NCBI RefSeq assembly: GCF_900103615.1
Contig: NZ_FNGW01000014.1
Location: 1 to 50,435 of the forward strand
DNA from: Romboutsia lituseburensis DSM 797
GTDB lineage: Bacteria > Bacillota > Clostridia > Peptostreptococcales > Peptostreptococcaceae
DNA: 50,435 bases
Direction: 5' to 3'
Shown: positions 32,774 to 39,952 of the stretch, one piece after another
Layout of the letters: every line of letters starts with the position of its first letter
Position numbering within the stretch: position 1 is the first letter of the stretch
Made by a program: the position numbers and the translations under genes
Notes under the pieces: generated by a model
Databases searched by the model: none
What the model was told of the DNA's origin: nothing
The model's input: the letters and a program-made list of their open reading frames with translations, nothing else

Positions 32774-33463
32774 TTAAAATATATAATAACTATCCGAGTT
32801 ATTATATTCTTGTTCTCTTTTTTCTAATATTTGCTTAATTTCTATCTCTTTCATAGTGTAATCATCATATATTTTATTTGTTATACTTTCCTGTATATAC
32901 TTTAAAGCTATTGAAATAATAATTATAATAATAATCATCAAAATATAAAATACTATATCTGAGATAGTTATAGCTCCAATAGTTATGCTTCCACTGCCAC
33001 CATTAATATAAAATATAATTGCTGAAATTAAAAACATAATAGTAAATGGAATTGCAATGATATATAAAACTCGTATAAAATAATTTATATAAATGAATGC
33101 TATTCTTAATATCCCATTTATGCTATTTATAGCATTGCTTATATTATTTCTTTTCCTTGGAAAATTATTTATATAATCTACCATCAATACTTTATGTAAT
33201 AATTCCTTTTCATTTTTATCTTCTAAATAAAATATATAGCTAGGTATAAAATAATCATTCATTGTATATCTTTTATTTATAAATTTTACAGCATTTAAAT
33301 TTCTATGACTTTTGTACTCATTTACATATAAAGCTAATAATTTTTCGAAATACCTTTCTTTTAACTTATCTGTCTTATTTTTTTCTGGATTGAAAATAGT
33401 ACCTATAAACACCATTATAGGTATTATTAATCCAATTATTTTAATATAATAATCCACATTCAT
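32774..33463 (-). CDS. Membrane protein of unknown function, 229 aa (accessory gene)
   Basis: I do not recognise the family. There are hydrophobic segments at about 5-20, 118-152 and 160-190, and charged parts at 25-110 and 195-229, suggesting an N-terminal anchor and a membrane hairpin with cytoplasmic domains. GGAGGATGATATGCA precedes ATG. It has terminators on both sides and is flanked by direct repeats, so it is a separate insertion ahead of terS. Membrane proteins in this kind of position are often superinfection exclusion or abortive infection factors, but nothing here proves that. Confidence 0.65.
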   Translation of the reverse strand: MNVDYYIKIIGLIIPIMVFIGTIFNPEKNKTDKLKERYFEKLLALYVNEYKSHRNLNAVKFINKRYTMNDYFIPSYIFYLEDKNEKELLHKVLMVDYINNFPRKRNNISNAINSINGILRIAFIYINYFIRVLYIIAIPFTIMFLISAIIFYINGGSGSITIGAITISDIVFYILMIIIIIIISIALKYIQESITNKIYDDYTMKEIEIKQILEKREQEYNNSDSYYIF

Positions 33464-33628
33464 TGCATATCATCCTCCCAAAATATAATATTATATTTTC
33501 AGAGTTTTGTCTTCTTTTTTATATTTTTAAGTTTAGATATACTTATAACTCGCCTTTTATTTTATATCACCACCTCATTTGTCGTTTAGAAAAATAAAAA
33601 AGAACCCTACAAGAGAGTTCTCTTAATT
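33464..33628. repeat. Intergenic segment with direct repeat copy 2 and terminator
   Basis: 33566-33608 resembles the terS start region (copy 1). At 33596-33621 AGAACTC, 7-nt loop, GGGTTCT and TTTTTT on the minus strand form the terminator of the exonuclease operon. The rest has no coding frame. Confidence 0.6.
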
Positions 33629-34276
33629 TTAATAAATAAATATATTTTCGATACCTTTATTATGTAACATTGCATTCGTTGGTAAATATTGAAAACAATT
33701 TTGGGCTATATTATCAATTTTATTTTCCTTTAATATAGAACTTATCTTATCCCATAGTTTATATAAAAATATAACATCATTTGCAGCGTATTCTATTTGA
33801 GCTTCTGATAAATCATTACTTTCCCAATTAGATACCTGTAAATCTTTGCTGATATTAATTCCTATATATTTTTCAACTAAATATTTAAGACTACTATTTT
33901 CATTTTTACCATTTAATAGTTTTGCACTTACCTTTGTACATCCAATATTTTTTATATCAATATTTTTAAAATTAGCTATTAAAAATCTTAAATCAAAATT
34001 AGCATGATGGAAAACTTTTCGTATTTTATTACTTTCTAATATCTCAACTAAATTTTTATATTCTAGCTTTTTATTATACCTTAAAATAAAAACGTTATTC
34101 CCGTCATATATTTGTATTAAACACAACTTATCTTTTAATGGATCCAACCCTGTGGTTTCAGTATCAATAGTTATGAATTTACAATTTTTAATTATATATT
34201 CTTTTTCGCTATCATCAATATCTTTATTATATAACCTTATACAACTTTTCAATGCAGCTACCTCCTTATAAATCAT
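33629..34276 (-). CDS. RNase D-like DEDD 3'-5' exonuclease
   Basis: A 215-residue protein with the three exonuclease motifs of the DEDDy group: IDTETTGLD (D-x-E), HHANFDLRFL (second Asp) and YAANDV (Y-x-x-x-D). The overall pattern is of RNase D / DNA polymerase I proofreading domains, acting on RNA or single-stranded DNA ends with two metal ions. It lacks HRDC or polymerase domains. It overlaps the upstream membrane protein gene by 11 bp, so the two are translationally coupled. It may be a defence or counter-defence nuclease; the family alone does not decide. Confidence 0.8.
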   Translation of the reverse strand: MIYKEVAALKSCIRLYNKDIDDSEKEYIIKNCKFITIDTETTGLDPLKDKLCLIQIYDGNNVFILRYNKKLEYKNLVEILESNKIRKVFHHANFDLRFLIANFKNIDIKNIGCTKVSAKLLNGKNENSSLKYLVEKYIGINISKDLQVSNWESNDLSEAQIEYAANDVIFLYKLWDKISSILKENKIDNIAQNCFQYLPTNAMLHNKGIENIFIY

Positions 34277-35060
34277 TAAAATTTACTTTTGTTGATTGTC
34301 TAACAAGTTCATCTATTTCTTTTAAATATATATTATAAAAACAATCATTTTTTTTAGTATATTTAAAAATCATAGCAGGTATTCTAGTTGTTCTTCCTTT
34401 AGTTGTTTTTGTATGTACAACTATTATTCTATCATCTATTCTATATAAGGCATTACTAGGATGACCTTTATGATAATAAAGCTCTATATCACCTTGAGTT
34501 GCTTTTTTATTTTTTATATTTTTTTTATCATAAATTTCTTTCCATCTAAGACTAACATTTTTTATTTCTTCCTTTAATCTGCCACTATCATAATCAAAAT
34601 GTCCTTCTAAACCTTCGATAAACTTAGACTCTGGATCAACTAGTACTACTCTTACTTTACAATTTGATTTCATGACCCTATCTTGAATTTCATCAATATT
34701 GCTATTGGTCCAAGATCTCCCATATACATGAACAATATCTATATTTTTACTCGCGCTTCTGAAATAATATTTATAATTTATTTCTCCTATACTTGAAACT
34801 AGTTCTTCTAGCCCAGTTTTATTAACATCTTCTTTTATCTTTATCTTTTCAAGTATCATGTCAACTAAACTTTCTTTTAAAATATATTCGTTTATAATAC
34901 CTATTATAACTGATATAAGAATTGCTAAAGCGATTTGACTAAATATTATTTTCCATATTTCCTTAAAGAAAGACTCACTAATATATAATAAACCAATGCC
35001 TAATAAAGATAATACTAACGACACTATTATATATTTAGATTTTAAAATTTTATTTTTCAT
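34266..35060 (-). CDS. Membrane protein with C-terminal PLD-like domain
   Basis: A 264-residue protein. Two membrane spans lie at about 10-27 and 38-60, followed by a cytoplasmic region. From about 95 it has an alpha/beta domain with VHVYGRSW, CKVRVVLVDPES and YYHKGHPSNALYRIDDRIIVVHTK, which resembles the fold of phospholipase D-like domains, although a full HKD motif is not clear. The pairing with a downstream overlapping exonuclease gene, the separate terminator and its position among accessory genes suggest a two-component membrane-nuclease system. Confidence 0.65.
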   Translation of the reverse strand: MKNKILKSKYIIVSLVLSLLGIGLLYISESFFKEIWKIIFSQIALAILISVIIGIINEYILKESLVDMILEKIKIKEDVNKTGLEELVSSIGEINYKYYFRSASKNIDIVHVYGRSWTNSNIDEIQDRVMKSNCKVRVVLVDPESKFIEGLEGHFDYDSGRLKEEIKNVSLRWKEIYDKKNIKNKKATQGDIELYYHKGHPSNALYRIDDRIIVVHTKTTKGRTTRIPAMIFKYTKKNDCFYNIYLKEIDELVRQSTKVNFNDL

Positions 35061-35089
35061 ATTTTACCTCCTTTATTAAGTATATAATT

Positions 35090-35257
35090 CTACTCAATTC
35101 GAGGTTTTCCTTCTTTTTTATCAATATTTTTTAAGTTTATGTTAACTTTATTAAAGTTAGGTTTTTCTTTCATTATGCTTTCACTTTCCCAAAGACCTTT
35201 AGGAACTTCAACTGTAGCTCTAACAACTTCATCTGCATCTTTCCAAACCTTAGCCAT
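35090..35257 (-). CDS. Small hypothetical protein, 55 aa
   Basis: A 55-residue frame from ATG at 35257 with GGGTGAGG upstream. It is basic and has no recognised domain: MAKVWKDADEVVRATVEVPK, then a mixed tail ending PRIE. The VRATVEVPKGLW segment could be a short beta hairpin, as in small ribbon-helix-helix or antitoxin proteins. It starts just after the ncRNA terminator and is followed by the membrane protein gene 29 bp further on. It might be the antitoxin-like first gene of the exonuclease operon. Confidence 0.5.
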   Translation of the reverse strand: MAKVWKDADEVVRATVEVPKGLWESESIMKEKPNFNKVNINLKNIDKKEGKPRIE

Positions 35258-35283
35258 TGCCCTCACCCTTTTATTTAAGCATT

Positions 35284-35316
35284 AAAAAAGACCCATAAAT
35301 GAAGTTATGAGCCTTT
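35284..35316 (-). terminator. Terminator of the structured RNA segment
   Basis: AAAGGCTCATAA, 6-nt loop, TTATGGGTCTTT and TTT on the minus strand, a 12-bp stem with G-U pairs. The plus strand also ends in TTTTT, so it may act both ways. Confidence 0.8.
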
Positions 35317-35515
35317 TTCAATATTCAAACAGAAACTTAAATAATAACCTTTGAAAACGTAGCTTTATTACGAAAGGCTACTCCTTTCAACCCAATAAGG
35401 TATTATTTTTTATTAGTGCAAGTTGCAGGAGTTGCACCTGCTATACTACCACTTGCATGTTGCCAGGTGGAGGGGATGTCCACCTGGTAAAATTCTATCA
35501 GGGGTTTTATTGGGA
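35284..35515 (-). ncRNA. Candidate structured non-coding RNA of unknown family
   Basis: There is no coding frame here. On the minus strand several stems occur in order: CCCAATAA closing with TTATTGGG; CCAGGTGGA/TCCACCTGG with a 7-nt loop; GCAAG/CTTGC enclosing GCAGG/CCTGC; and a 3' part AATAATACCTT / AAGGTTATTATT enclosing GTAGC/GCTAC. CCCAATAA lies apart from its partner inside the 3' part, so a pseudoknot is possible. A strong terminator ends it. It sits between the late activator ArpU and the late genes. I could not match it to a known RNA family; it is neither a tRNA nor a group I intron. Confidence 0.6.
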
Positions 35516-35609
35516 ATATATTTGATGTTAAAATAAATTAATACTTTACCACAATACTATTATCTCACATTAAAACTTCTAATATCTGCAATAAAACTGC
35601 AATTACAAT
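35516..35609 (-). promoter_or_regulatory. Putative late promoter region with TTGCAG direct repeats
   Basis: On the minus strand TTGCAG occurs twice with 5 bp between (plus-strand CTGCAA at 35586-35591 and 35597-35602), 11 bp centre to centre. TTGTAA, 18 bp, TATTAG overlaps it as a weak promoter. The position just downstream of the ArpU-like gene and before the structured RNA suggests a late promoter, perhaps ArpU controlled. This is inferred from position. Confidence 0.35.
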
Positions 35610-36122
35610 TTATATAATTATCATATCAAATAGTGTAGGATTTTCTTCTTCAAAGACTTTTACGCCATAAAGCTCTATAGCTATACTTCTTACAGCTTCA
35701 TTTTTCTTATATATTAATTGTCTTTCTGAATAATTCATCTTATCAACTACTTCAATCCATTCTAGCCCTTCTTCCATTCTATATTGAAGTATTTCTCTAT
35801 GCGTAGGTGATAAATTGTTTATAGCCCTTTGTATAGTTTCTTTGAGCTTTTTATTTCTATATAGTTCTATTCTTAATTCAGTTTCATCCTCTATTCTATC
35901 TAATGCTTTTCTTTCGGTCATTCTTCCTATATTATATGTAGGGCTTACTTGTATACTATCATAATTAATAGCTCCTACTGTTGTTATATTTTCTTCTAAC
36001 CCCATATCCTTTATTTTTTTCTCTATGTTTTCTATAAATACATCTATATGTTTATACTCTTTTAATAACTCTTCTGTAAGCTCTATACAGCTCTTTTGTA
36101 TTTCTTGTGTATTCTTATCCAT
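35610..36122 (-). CDS. ArpU-family late transcription regulator (sigma-like)
   Basis: A 170-residue protein. The C-terminal 70 residues resemble sigma region 4: TIQRAINNLSPTHREILQYRMEEGLEWIEVVDKMNYSERQLIYKKNEAV. The N-terminal half is helical and charged. ArpU-type proteins are encoded at the end of the early region in many Gram-positive phages and switch on late genes. GGGGGCGAT precedes ATG. It lies just upstream of the ncRNA and late cluster, consistent with that job. Confidence 0.82.
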   Translation of the reverse strand: MDKNTQEIQKSCIELTEELLKEYKHIDVFIENIEKKIKDMGLEENITTVGAINYDSIQVSPTYNIGRMTERKALDRIEDETELRIELYRNKKLKETIQRAINNLSPTHREILQYRMEEGLEWIEVVDKMNYSERQLIYKKNEAVRSIAIELYGVKVFEEENPTLFDMIII

Positions 36123-36141
36123 AATATCGCCCCCTATAAAG

Positions 36142-36588
36142 TTATATTGATTCTATTGTCACTTCTACTCTAGGTGTCTCACTATAAAACTTTCTAGAAA
36201 CTACTTCTACAACTTGCGCATCATCTTTGTATGCTATTCCATTTAAACTATCTGCAATAACCTTTATTATGTTATCTAAGTCTGGTTTCTTAGTTGGTCT
36301 ATTTAAACCATCTAACTTAGCTCTAGCTTCTTTATATTCTTTAGTTTTAACATTACATTTTTCTAATGCTGATTTATCCTTTTTAGTAATCCCATAATAG
36401 CAATCAACTATCATTTTTACATTGCCTTGGAAATACTGTTTAACAGTAGTTCTGTATAATAACTTTACCCAGTTTTCATACATCATAGTTTGCTCTGCTG
36501 TGTATGCTCTACCTGTATTGGTATTAAATCTAGGTCTCTCTTTACCTTTAACTTCTCCATCTATTGTAAAACTTACTTTCATACTCAT
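36142..36588 (-). CDS. rusA: RusA-like Holliday junction resolvase
   Basis: The start is ATG at 36588, 7 nt after AGGAG; an earlier in-frame TTG lacks a site. The 148 residues show the RusA pattern: FTIDGEVKGKERPRF at the start, YTAEQTMMYENWV, then RPTKKPDLDNIIKVIADSLNGIAYKDDAQVVE. The Asp residues in KPDLDN and KDDAQ bind metal. It cuts branched DNA at junctions made by RecT-type recombination or replication, ahead of packaging. Confidence 0.9.
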   Translation of the reverse strand: MSMKVSFTIDGEVKGKERPRFNTNTGRAYTAEQTMMYENWVKLLYRTTVKQYFQGNVKMIVDCYYGITKKDKSALEKCNVKTKEYKEARAKLDGLNRPTKKPDLDNIIKVIADSLNGIAYKDDAQVVEVVSRKFYSETPRVEVTIESI

Positions 36589-36695
36589 ATTCAATCTCCT
36601 AAGGTTATCTTTTTATTAATTTATTTATCATATAGTTATCAATATAGATATAGAGCTATACTGATAATGATATTTACTTATTCAAATGTCTTTTT

Positions 36696-36869
36696 TTATT
36701 CGTATATAAAGTATGAATCTTTAATATGACCACACTTTTCACATCTTATATAAACTCTGTAACCATTTAGATTTGCATATTTTGAAATTTTTCCAAATTC
36801 AGCATATTCATGTTCACACTTTTTCTGATTTGTTTTATTTTTTATGTAATCTTTTATTCTCTTTATCAT
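36696..36869 (-). CDS. Zinc-ribbon mini-protein, 57 aa
   Basis: The ATG at 36869 follows AGGTGG with 8 nt spacing. The 57-residue, Lys- and Tyr-rich protein has an N-terminal basic helix (IKRIKDYIKNKTNQ), then C-E-H and later C-E-K-C-G-H, enough for one zinc site. No family is recognised; similar short zinc-ribbon proteins are frequent in clostridial phage early regions and may bind RNA polymerase or nucleic acid. Confidence 0.6.
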   Translation of the reverse strand: MIKRIKDYIKNKTNQKKCEHEYAEFGKISKYANLNGYRVYIRCEKCGHIKDSYFIYE

Positions 36870-36905
36870 ATATTCATCCACCTAAAATACAATTTTTGTT
36901 TCATA

Positions 36906-36935
36906 GATCATATTCCCCGAGTAGAGAATATGATC
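36906..36935. other. Perfect 10-bp inverted repeat
   Basis: GATCATATTC (36906-36915) and GAATATGATC (36926-36935) flank a 10-nt loop, between the 45-aa and 57-aa genes. There is no clear T run, so it may be an RNA processing or operator site rather than a terminator. Confidence 0.45.
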
Positions 36936-36942
36936 AAATTAT

Positions 36943-37080
36943 TTATTCTGCATCAGGTCCTTCTCCATACCTTTCAGCATATAACTTACTATCTGGTATT
37001 AAAAACATACACCCATCACCACTTACGCTGCATGTATATCTTCCATCTTCCGCTTCAAACTCCGCACATTTACAAGACAT
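36943..37080 (-). CDS. Cys-rich small protein, 45 aa
   Basis: The ATG at 37080 follows AGGTGGTG. The 45-residue protein has Cys residues in MSCKCAEF, YTCS and GDGCMFL, then a soluble acidic tail. Four conserved-looking Cys residues suggest metal binding. Short proteins of this kind are common in early regions of clostridial phages. The function is unknown. Confidence 0.6.
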   Translation of the reverse strand: MSCKCAEFEAEDGRYTCSVSGDGCMFLIPDSKLYAERYGEGPDAE

Positions 37081-37101
37081 AATCTTCACCACCTATTTAT
37101 A

Positions 37102-37416
37102 TTACAATCTATTATCATTTTTTAAGACACAAAAAGCATATTTTGAATTTGCTAACTTTTTATTATTAAGTCTTTCTCTCCAATTTTCATTAGTTGTTAT
37201 AACTAAATAATCTTTTACTTTATTTTCATAATCATCAAATGTTTTAAGTGCATTTTCTTTATTTATTATTATTTCAAAGTCACTTCCATCATTTAATAAT
37301 CTGTCTACTAACTTATGTAATAGTTCTCTTTGTTCTTTAAGTTTTAAATTTTCGTAGTTTTTATTATTAGGAAATTCTATTACATTACCTAATAACTTTA
37401 ATTGCTCCGTTTTCAT
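37102..37416 (-). CDS. Hypothetical early protein, 104 aa
   Basis: A 104-residue basic protein with no recognised domain; the middle (LKEQRELLHKLVDRLL) is helical, and the C terminus (WRERLNNKKLANSKYAFCVLKN) is Lys-rich. AGAGGAG lies 9 nt before ATG. It belongs to the early transcript with genes spaced 20-30 bp. The function is not predictable from sequence alone. Confidence 0.6.
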   Translation of the reverse strand: MKTEQLKLLGNVIEFPNNKNYENLKLKEQRELLHKLVDRLLNDGSDFEIIINKENALKTFDDYENKVKDYLVITTNENWRERLNNKKLANSKYAFCVLKNDNRL

Positions 37417-37440
37417 CTCCTAAAACTCCTCTTTTGACTT

Positions 37441-37848
37441 CTAATCTATAGTTCTAAGTAATTTAAAATCCATAACTAATAATTTACTTTTTATATCATT
37501 AGATATACCTGGTGTTACTGCATTACTTTTTCTTAAATATTTCTCTAGTTCTTCTAGCTCAGTAAAGTTATCTAATAATTTAGTTCTATCTACCTTGCAT
37601 CTACCTCTTATATTAGGCATTTCATATATAACTAGATATTCATAAGTTTTACTTTGTTCTTTATGTTCTTGAATATCTTCCTCTATATATTTAGACCCTA
37701 TTAATTCATCATCTATTTTAGGATTTAAAGTCTTGCATACTTCATATAACGCTGACTTATAATCACTCCTATCTGCAAAATAAATAGCATTATTGGCTAC
37801 TGCAAAAGCTTGTTTTACATTGTCTAAATTTAATAATTCTATTTTCAT
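37441..37848 (-). CDS. Hypothetical early protein, 135 aa
   Basis: A 135-residue alpha/beta protein (KIELLNLDNVKQAFAVANNAIYFADRSDY, then YLVIYEMPNIRGRCKVDRTKLLDN, then LLVMDFKLLRTID). The family is not recognised. GGAGGAGAG precedes ATG. It is in the same early operon as its neighbours. Confidence 0.6.
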   Translation of the reverse strand: MKIELLNLDNVKQAFAVANNAIYFADRSDYKSALYEVCKTLNPKIDDELIGSKYIEEDIQEHKEQSKTYEYLVIYEMPNIRGRCKVDRTKLLDNFTELEELEKYLRKSNAVTPGISNDIKSKLLVMDFKLLRTID

Positions 37849-37880
37849 AATCTCTCCTCCTAAAACCCATCTTTAGTTAT

Positions 37881-38129
37881 CTAAATTTCTTCATCTATCT
37901 GAAAATCTCTTAAATCTGATTCAGTGACATTTCCTCGCCCTACTTCATCTGCGATATGCCATCCTTGAATATCTATATCTATTTCTTCTCCAGTTTTACT
38001 ATTAAGAAGTTTGAACTCAAATTCAGAATCCATAACCATTTCTTCTGCTTCCTCAATAGAGTTCGCTTCTAATCCTGTAAAATTCATATTTATAACTATA
38101 CTTAAATTTCCATAAAATTCTTTTTTCAT
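37881..38129 (-). CDS. Hypothetical acidic protein, 82 aa
   Basis: An 82-residue, strongly acidic protein: YGNLSIVINMNFTGLEANSIEEAEEMVMD is a short beta-alpha unit, and the rest (LLNSKTGEEIDIDIQGWHI) is beta. Small acidic phage proteins can mimic DNA or inhibit host enzymes, but there is no specific evidence here. GAGAGGAG precedes ATG. It is co-transcribed with adjacent early genes. Confidence 0.6.
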   Translation of the reverse strand: MKKEFYGNLSIVINMNFTGLEANSIEEAEEMVMDSEFEFKLLNSKTGEEIDIDIQGWHIADEVGRGNVTESDLRDFQIDEEI

Positions 38130-38162
38130 AATACTCTCCTCTCAAAACCAATATTTTCTTTG

Positions 38163-38633
38163 CTACCTTGCAGTTGATACTATCATTTTTTTTATTAAAT
38201 CTACCGTATTAGCTGTAGCCTTTTCTAATATTTTTGCATTTATCTCTATTGGTCTTAATTCTCCACTTCTTGCCATTCCAGCACATACACAATCTGTTAT
38301 CATTTCTAGTACATCTATTAAATTTACATCTTCTGGACATCTTGATAATAAGTGATGTCTTTCATGCTTTATATGTAACTGATACCACTCGTCATTAACA
38401 AAATCAGTTCCTTTGTTCATAGTTGATAAGAAGTTTTTATAGAATAATCGTTCATCTGATTTTTTAGTGTAATCGTGTAATAATCCTGCTGTCATTATTC
38501 TCAATGCTAAATCATTCATTACACTCCTAACATCTTGCTTATGCATATCATTTGCCTCTTGGAATTGCTCAAAACTTATATTTTTTGGTGCTGTTCTTGT
38601 ATCTCCGTTTGGATTTTTATATATTGTTATCAT
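38163..38633 (-). CDS. DUF5662 family (HD-like) protein
   Basis: A 156-residue protein with the spaced histidine/aspartate residues of DUF5662: AGLLHDYTKKS, a helical segment, then HIKHERHHLL and a conserved VLEMITDCVCAGMARSG segment. HD-like metal-binding proteins of this group are frequent in phages, and their substrate is unknown. AGGAGG precedes the ATG. It lies in the early operon. Confidence 0.72.
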   Translation of the reverse strand: MITIYKNPNGDTRTAPKNISFEQFQEANDMHKQDVRSVMNDLALRIMTAGLLHDYTKKSDERLFYKNFLSTMNKGTDFVNDEWYQLHIKHERHHLLSRCPEDVNLIDVLEMITDCVCAGMARSGELRPIEINAKILEKATANTVDLIKKMIVSTAR

Positions 38634-38666
38634 TATTTTCTCCTCCTAAAATCAATGTTTCACAAT

Positions 38667-38759
38667 CTACTTTTTATATTTTCTAGCTATAATAGCTAGA
38701 GCATCCAGTGCCCCAACTATTACAGCCATAATCCAAATTAATATCCAAATGTCTCTCAT
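38667..38759 (-). CDS. Single-span membrane peptide, 30 aa
   Basis: ATG at 38759 lies 3 bp after the stop of the 194-aa gene, suggesting translational coupling. The 30-residue peptide has one hydrophobic helix (WILIWIMAVIVGALDALAII) and a basic tail (RKYKK), which is the layout of phage membrane micropeptides. The ribosome binding site is weak. The function is unknown. Confidence 0.45.
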   Translation of the reverse strand: MRDIWILIWIMAVIVGALDALAIIARKYKK

Positions 38760-38761
38760 TT

Positions 38762-39346
38762 TTATTCATTACCTAACTCTATAAATTCGTATTGCTCACC
38801 GCCGCCTAATCTCATTGCTATTTCACTTAAATATCCAGCTATATAATTTTTATTTATTTTTTCTGCATCTAATATTTCAGTTGCTAATTTTGCTAGTTGT
38901 CTTTTGCTCTCTTGATTGCACCATAGCTTTCTATTCATGTTGTTGTATATTTTACCTAGGGTAACGTTATCTCTTTTATATGATTGAACCTTAGCATTGG
39001 CTTGTACTAAATCTTGGTGTAGTTCATGATTTGCATCTTCTAATTGATTTCTTTCTTTCATAGTCTTTTCTAATCTATAAGTTAACCTATCCTTTTTATT
39101 TATAATTTCACCTGCATACTCTTTATGATCTGTTATTTGTTGCTCTAATTCTTCTGTTTTGTCTAATACTGCAGTAAGCTTTGTACTTAACTTACTATTT
39201 CTAATTTCTAAACTTTCTTTAATCTTATTAGATACAGCTAGTTCATCTTTAAGTCTTGCAATCTCTTTATTCTTATCATTTAATAAATTTACAGCATTAT
39301 CTATTTCCTTTTCATATGTTCCTCTTAAAACTATTGGCATTTTCAT
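38762..39346 (-). CDS. Coiled-coil protein, 194 aa
   Basis: The 194-residue protein starts MKMPIVLRG and then forms an almost continuous coiled coil (about 12-120, rich in K/E/L/N), followed by a small helical tail ending with YEFIELG. GGGGGA precedes ATG at good spacing. No enzymatic motif is seen. It may be a structural or recombination accessory; it lies in the early operon. Confidence 0.6.
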   Translation of the reverse strand: MKMPIVLRGTYEKEIDNAVNLLNDKNKEIARLKDELAVSNKIKESLEIRNSKLSTKLTAVLDKTEELEQQITDHKEYAGEIINKKDRLTYRLEKTMKERNQLEDANHELHQDLVQANAKVQSYKRDNVTLGKIYNNMNRKLWCNQESKRQLAKLATEILDAEKINKNYIAGYLSEIAMRLGGGEQYEFIELGNE

Positions 39347-39363
39347 CTTTAGTTCCCCCTGTA

Positions 39364-39525
39364 TTATTTATATTTTAAAACTACAACTTCTTTAGTATGT
39401 CTATGTACATATGTGAATGTATGGTCCTTATCATTTTGTCTTTCAAGTAAATATTCCATTATGTCATACCCTGCAGCTCCTAATACTTGCATTTGACGTC
39501 TAGTAAGTTTCTTTAATTTTTTCAT
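39364..39525 (-). CDS. DUF6906-like small protein, 53 aa
   Basis: The 53-residue frame from ATG at 39525 has GGGAG upstream. It starts with basic residues (MKKLKKLTRRQ) followed by VLGAAGYDIMEYLL and a beta-like end (FTYVHRHTKEVVVLKY). This resembles the short DUF6906-type proteins of Gram-positive phages, which have this basic start and a phrase near the end for a beta hairpin. The function is unknown. Confidence 0.55.
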   Translation of the reverse strand: MKKLKKLTRRQMQVLGAAGYDIMEYLLERQNDKDHTFTYVHRHTKEVVVLKYK

Positions 39526-39540
39526 CCGTAAATCTCCCTC

Positions 39541-39819
39541 CTAATTTTGTATATAAGTCCTGTCTATATGTTCTTTTTCAAGTACATTGAATTGTGATCT
39601 ATGTTTATTCCAAAGCTTTTCATGTTTCCTTACATGAGATTCAAACTTTGGTAACTCAAATATTGATTCTACTGTTTGTTTTGTACTTTCTTTTATAGCC
39701 TTATTAAAAGCTTTGTGATTTTGATATTTCCAAAACTTTTTATTTAAATTTTCATCTATGCATATATTAATTACATCACTATCTTTTGTGATTTGTTTAA
39801 ATCCTTTGATTTCTTCCAT
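39541..39819 (-). CDS. Hypothetical early protein, 92 aa
   Basis: A 92-residue protein (EEIKGFKQITKDSD, then NICIDENLNKKFWKYQN, then a helical basic end). No known domain. It overlaps the 3' end of the Spo0E-like gene by 49 bp in another frame, with GGAGG inside that gene as its ribosome binding site, so the two are coupled. Confidence 0.55.
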   Translation of the reverse strand: MEEIKGFKQITKDSDVINICIDENLNKKFWKYQNHKAFNKAIKESTKQTVESIFELPKFESHVRKHEKLWNKHRSQFNVLEKEHIDRTYIQN

Positions 39820-39944
39820 TCCTCAAACTCCTCCCTTTGTTTTTCTACTACCAGGCAATCTAATATCTGACTTAATGCTACTGTAACCTCATTATGTCCG
39901 AACTCTTCGTATAATTGTCCAACTGCAAATCTTAGTTCTTCCAT
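39771..39944 (-). CDS. Spo0E-like aspartyl-phosphate phosphatase, 57 aa
   Basis: The 57-residue frame from ATG at 39944 has AGGTGAG upstream. It begins MEELRFAVGQLYEEFG, then SQILDCLVVEKQR, which carries the S-Q-x-L-D motif of Spo0E-like helical hairpins. These enzymes remove phosphate from Spo0A~P and delay sporulation. The first helix and the SQxLD motif fit; the usual I/Y after L-D is C-L here, so activity is not certain. Confidence 0.65.
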   Translation of the reverse strand: MEELRFAVGQLYEEFGHNEVTVALSQILDCLVVEKQREEFEEWKKSKDLNKSQKIVM

Positions 39945-39952
39945 AATCTCAC

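Noticed and set aside
35410-35470. tRNA-like gene (stems GCAGG/CCTGC with 7-nt loop)
   Set aside because: There is no U at the position before a would-be anticodon, no TTC-type T loop, no acceptor stem with CCA region, and the stems nest differently from a cloverleaf.
35480-35510. Hammerhead ribozyme core
   Set aside because: CTGATAG is present rather than the required CTGATGA, and the matching GAAA is not in place.
36773-37210. Plus-strand open frame of 145 codons
   Set aside because: It is opposite three small genes that have good ribosome binding sites, and its product is low-complexity hydrophobic sequence typical of shadow frames.
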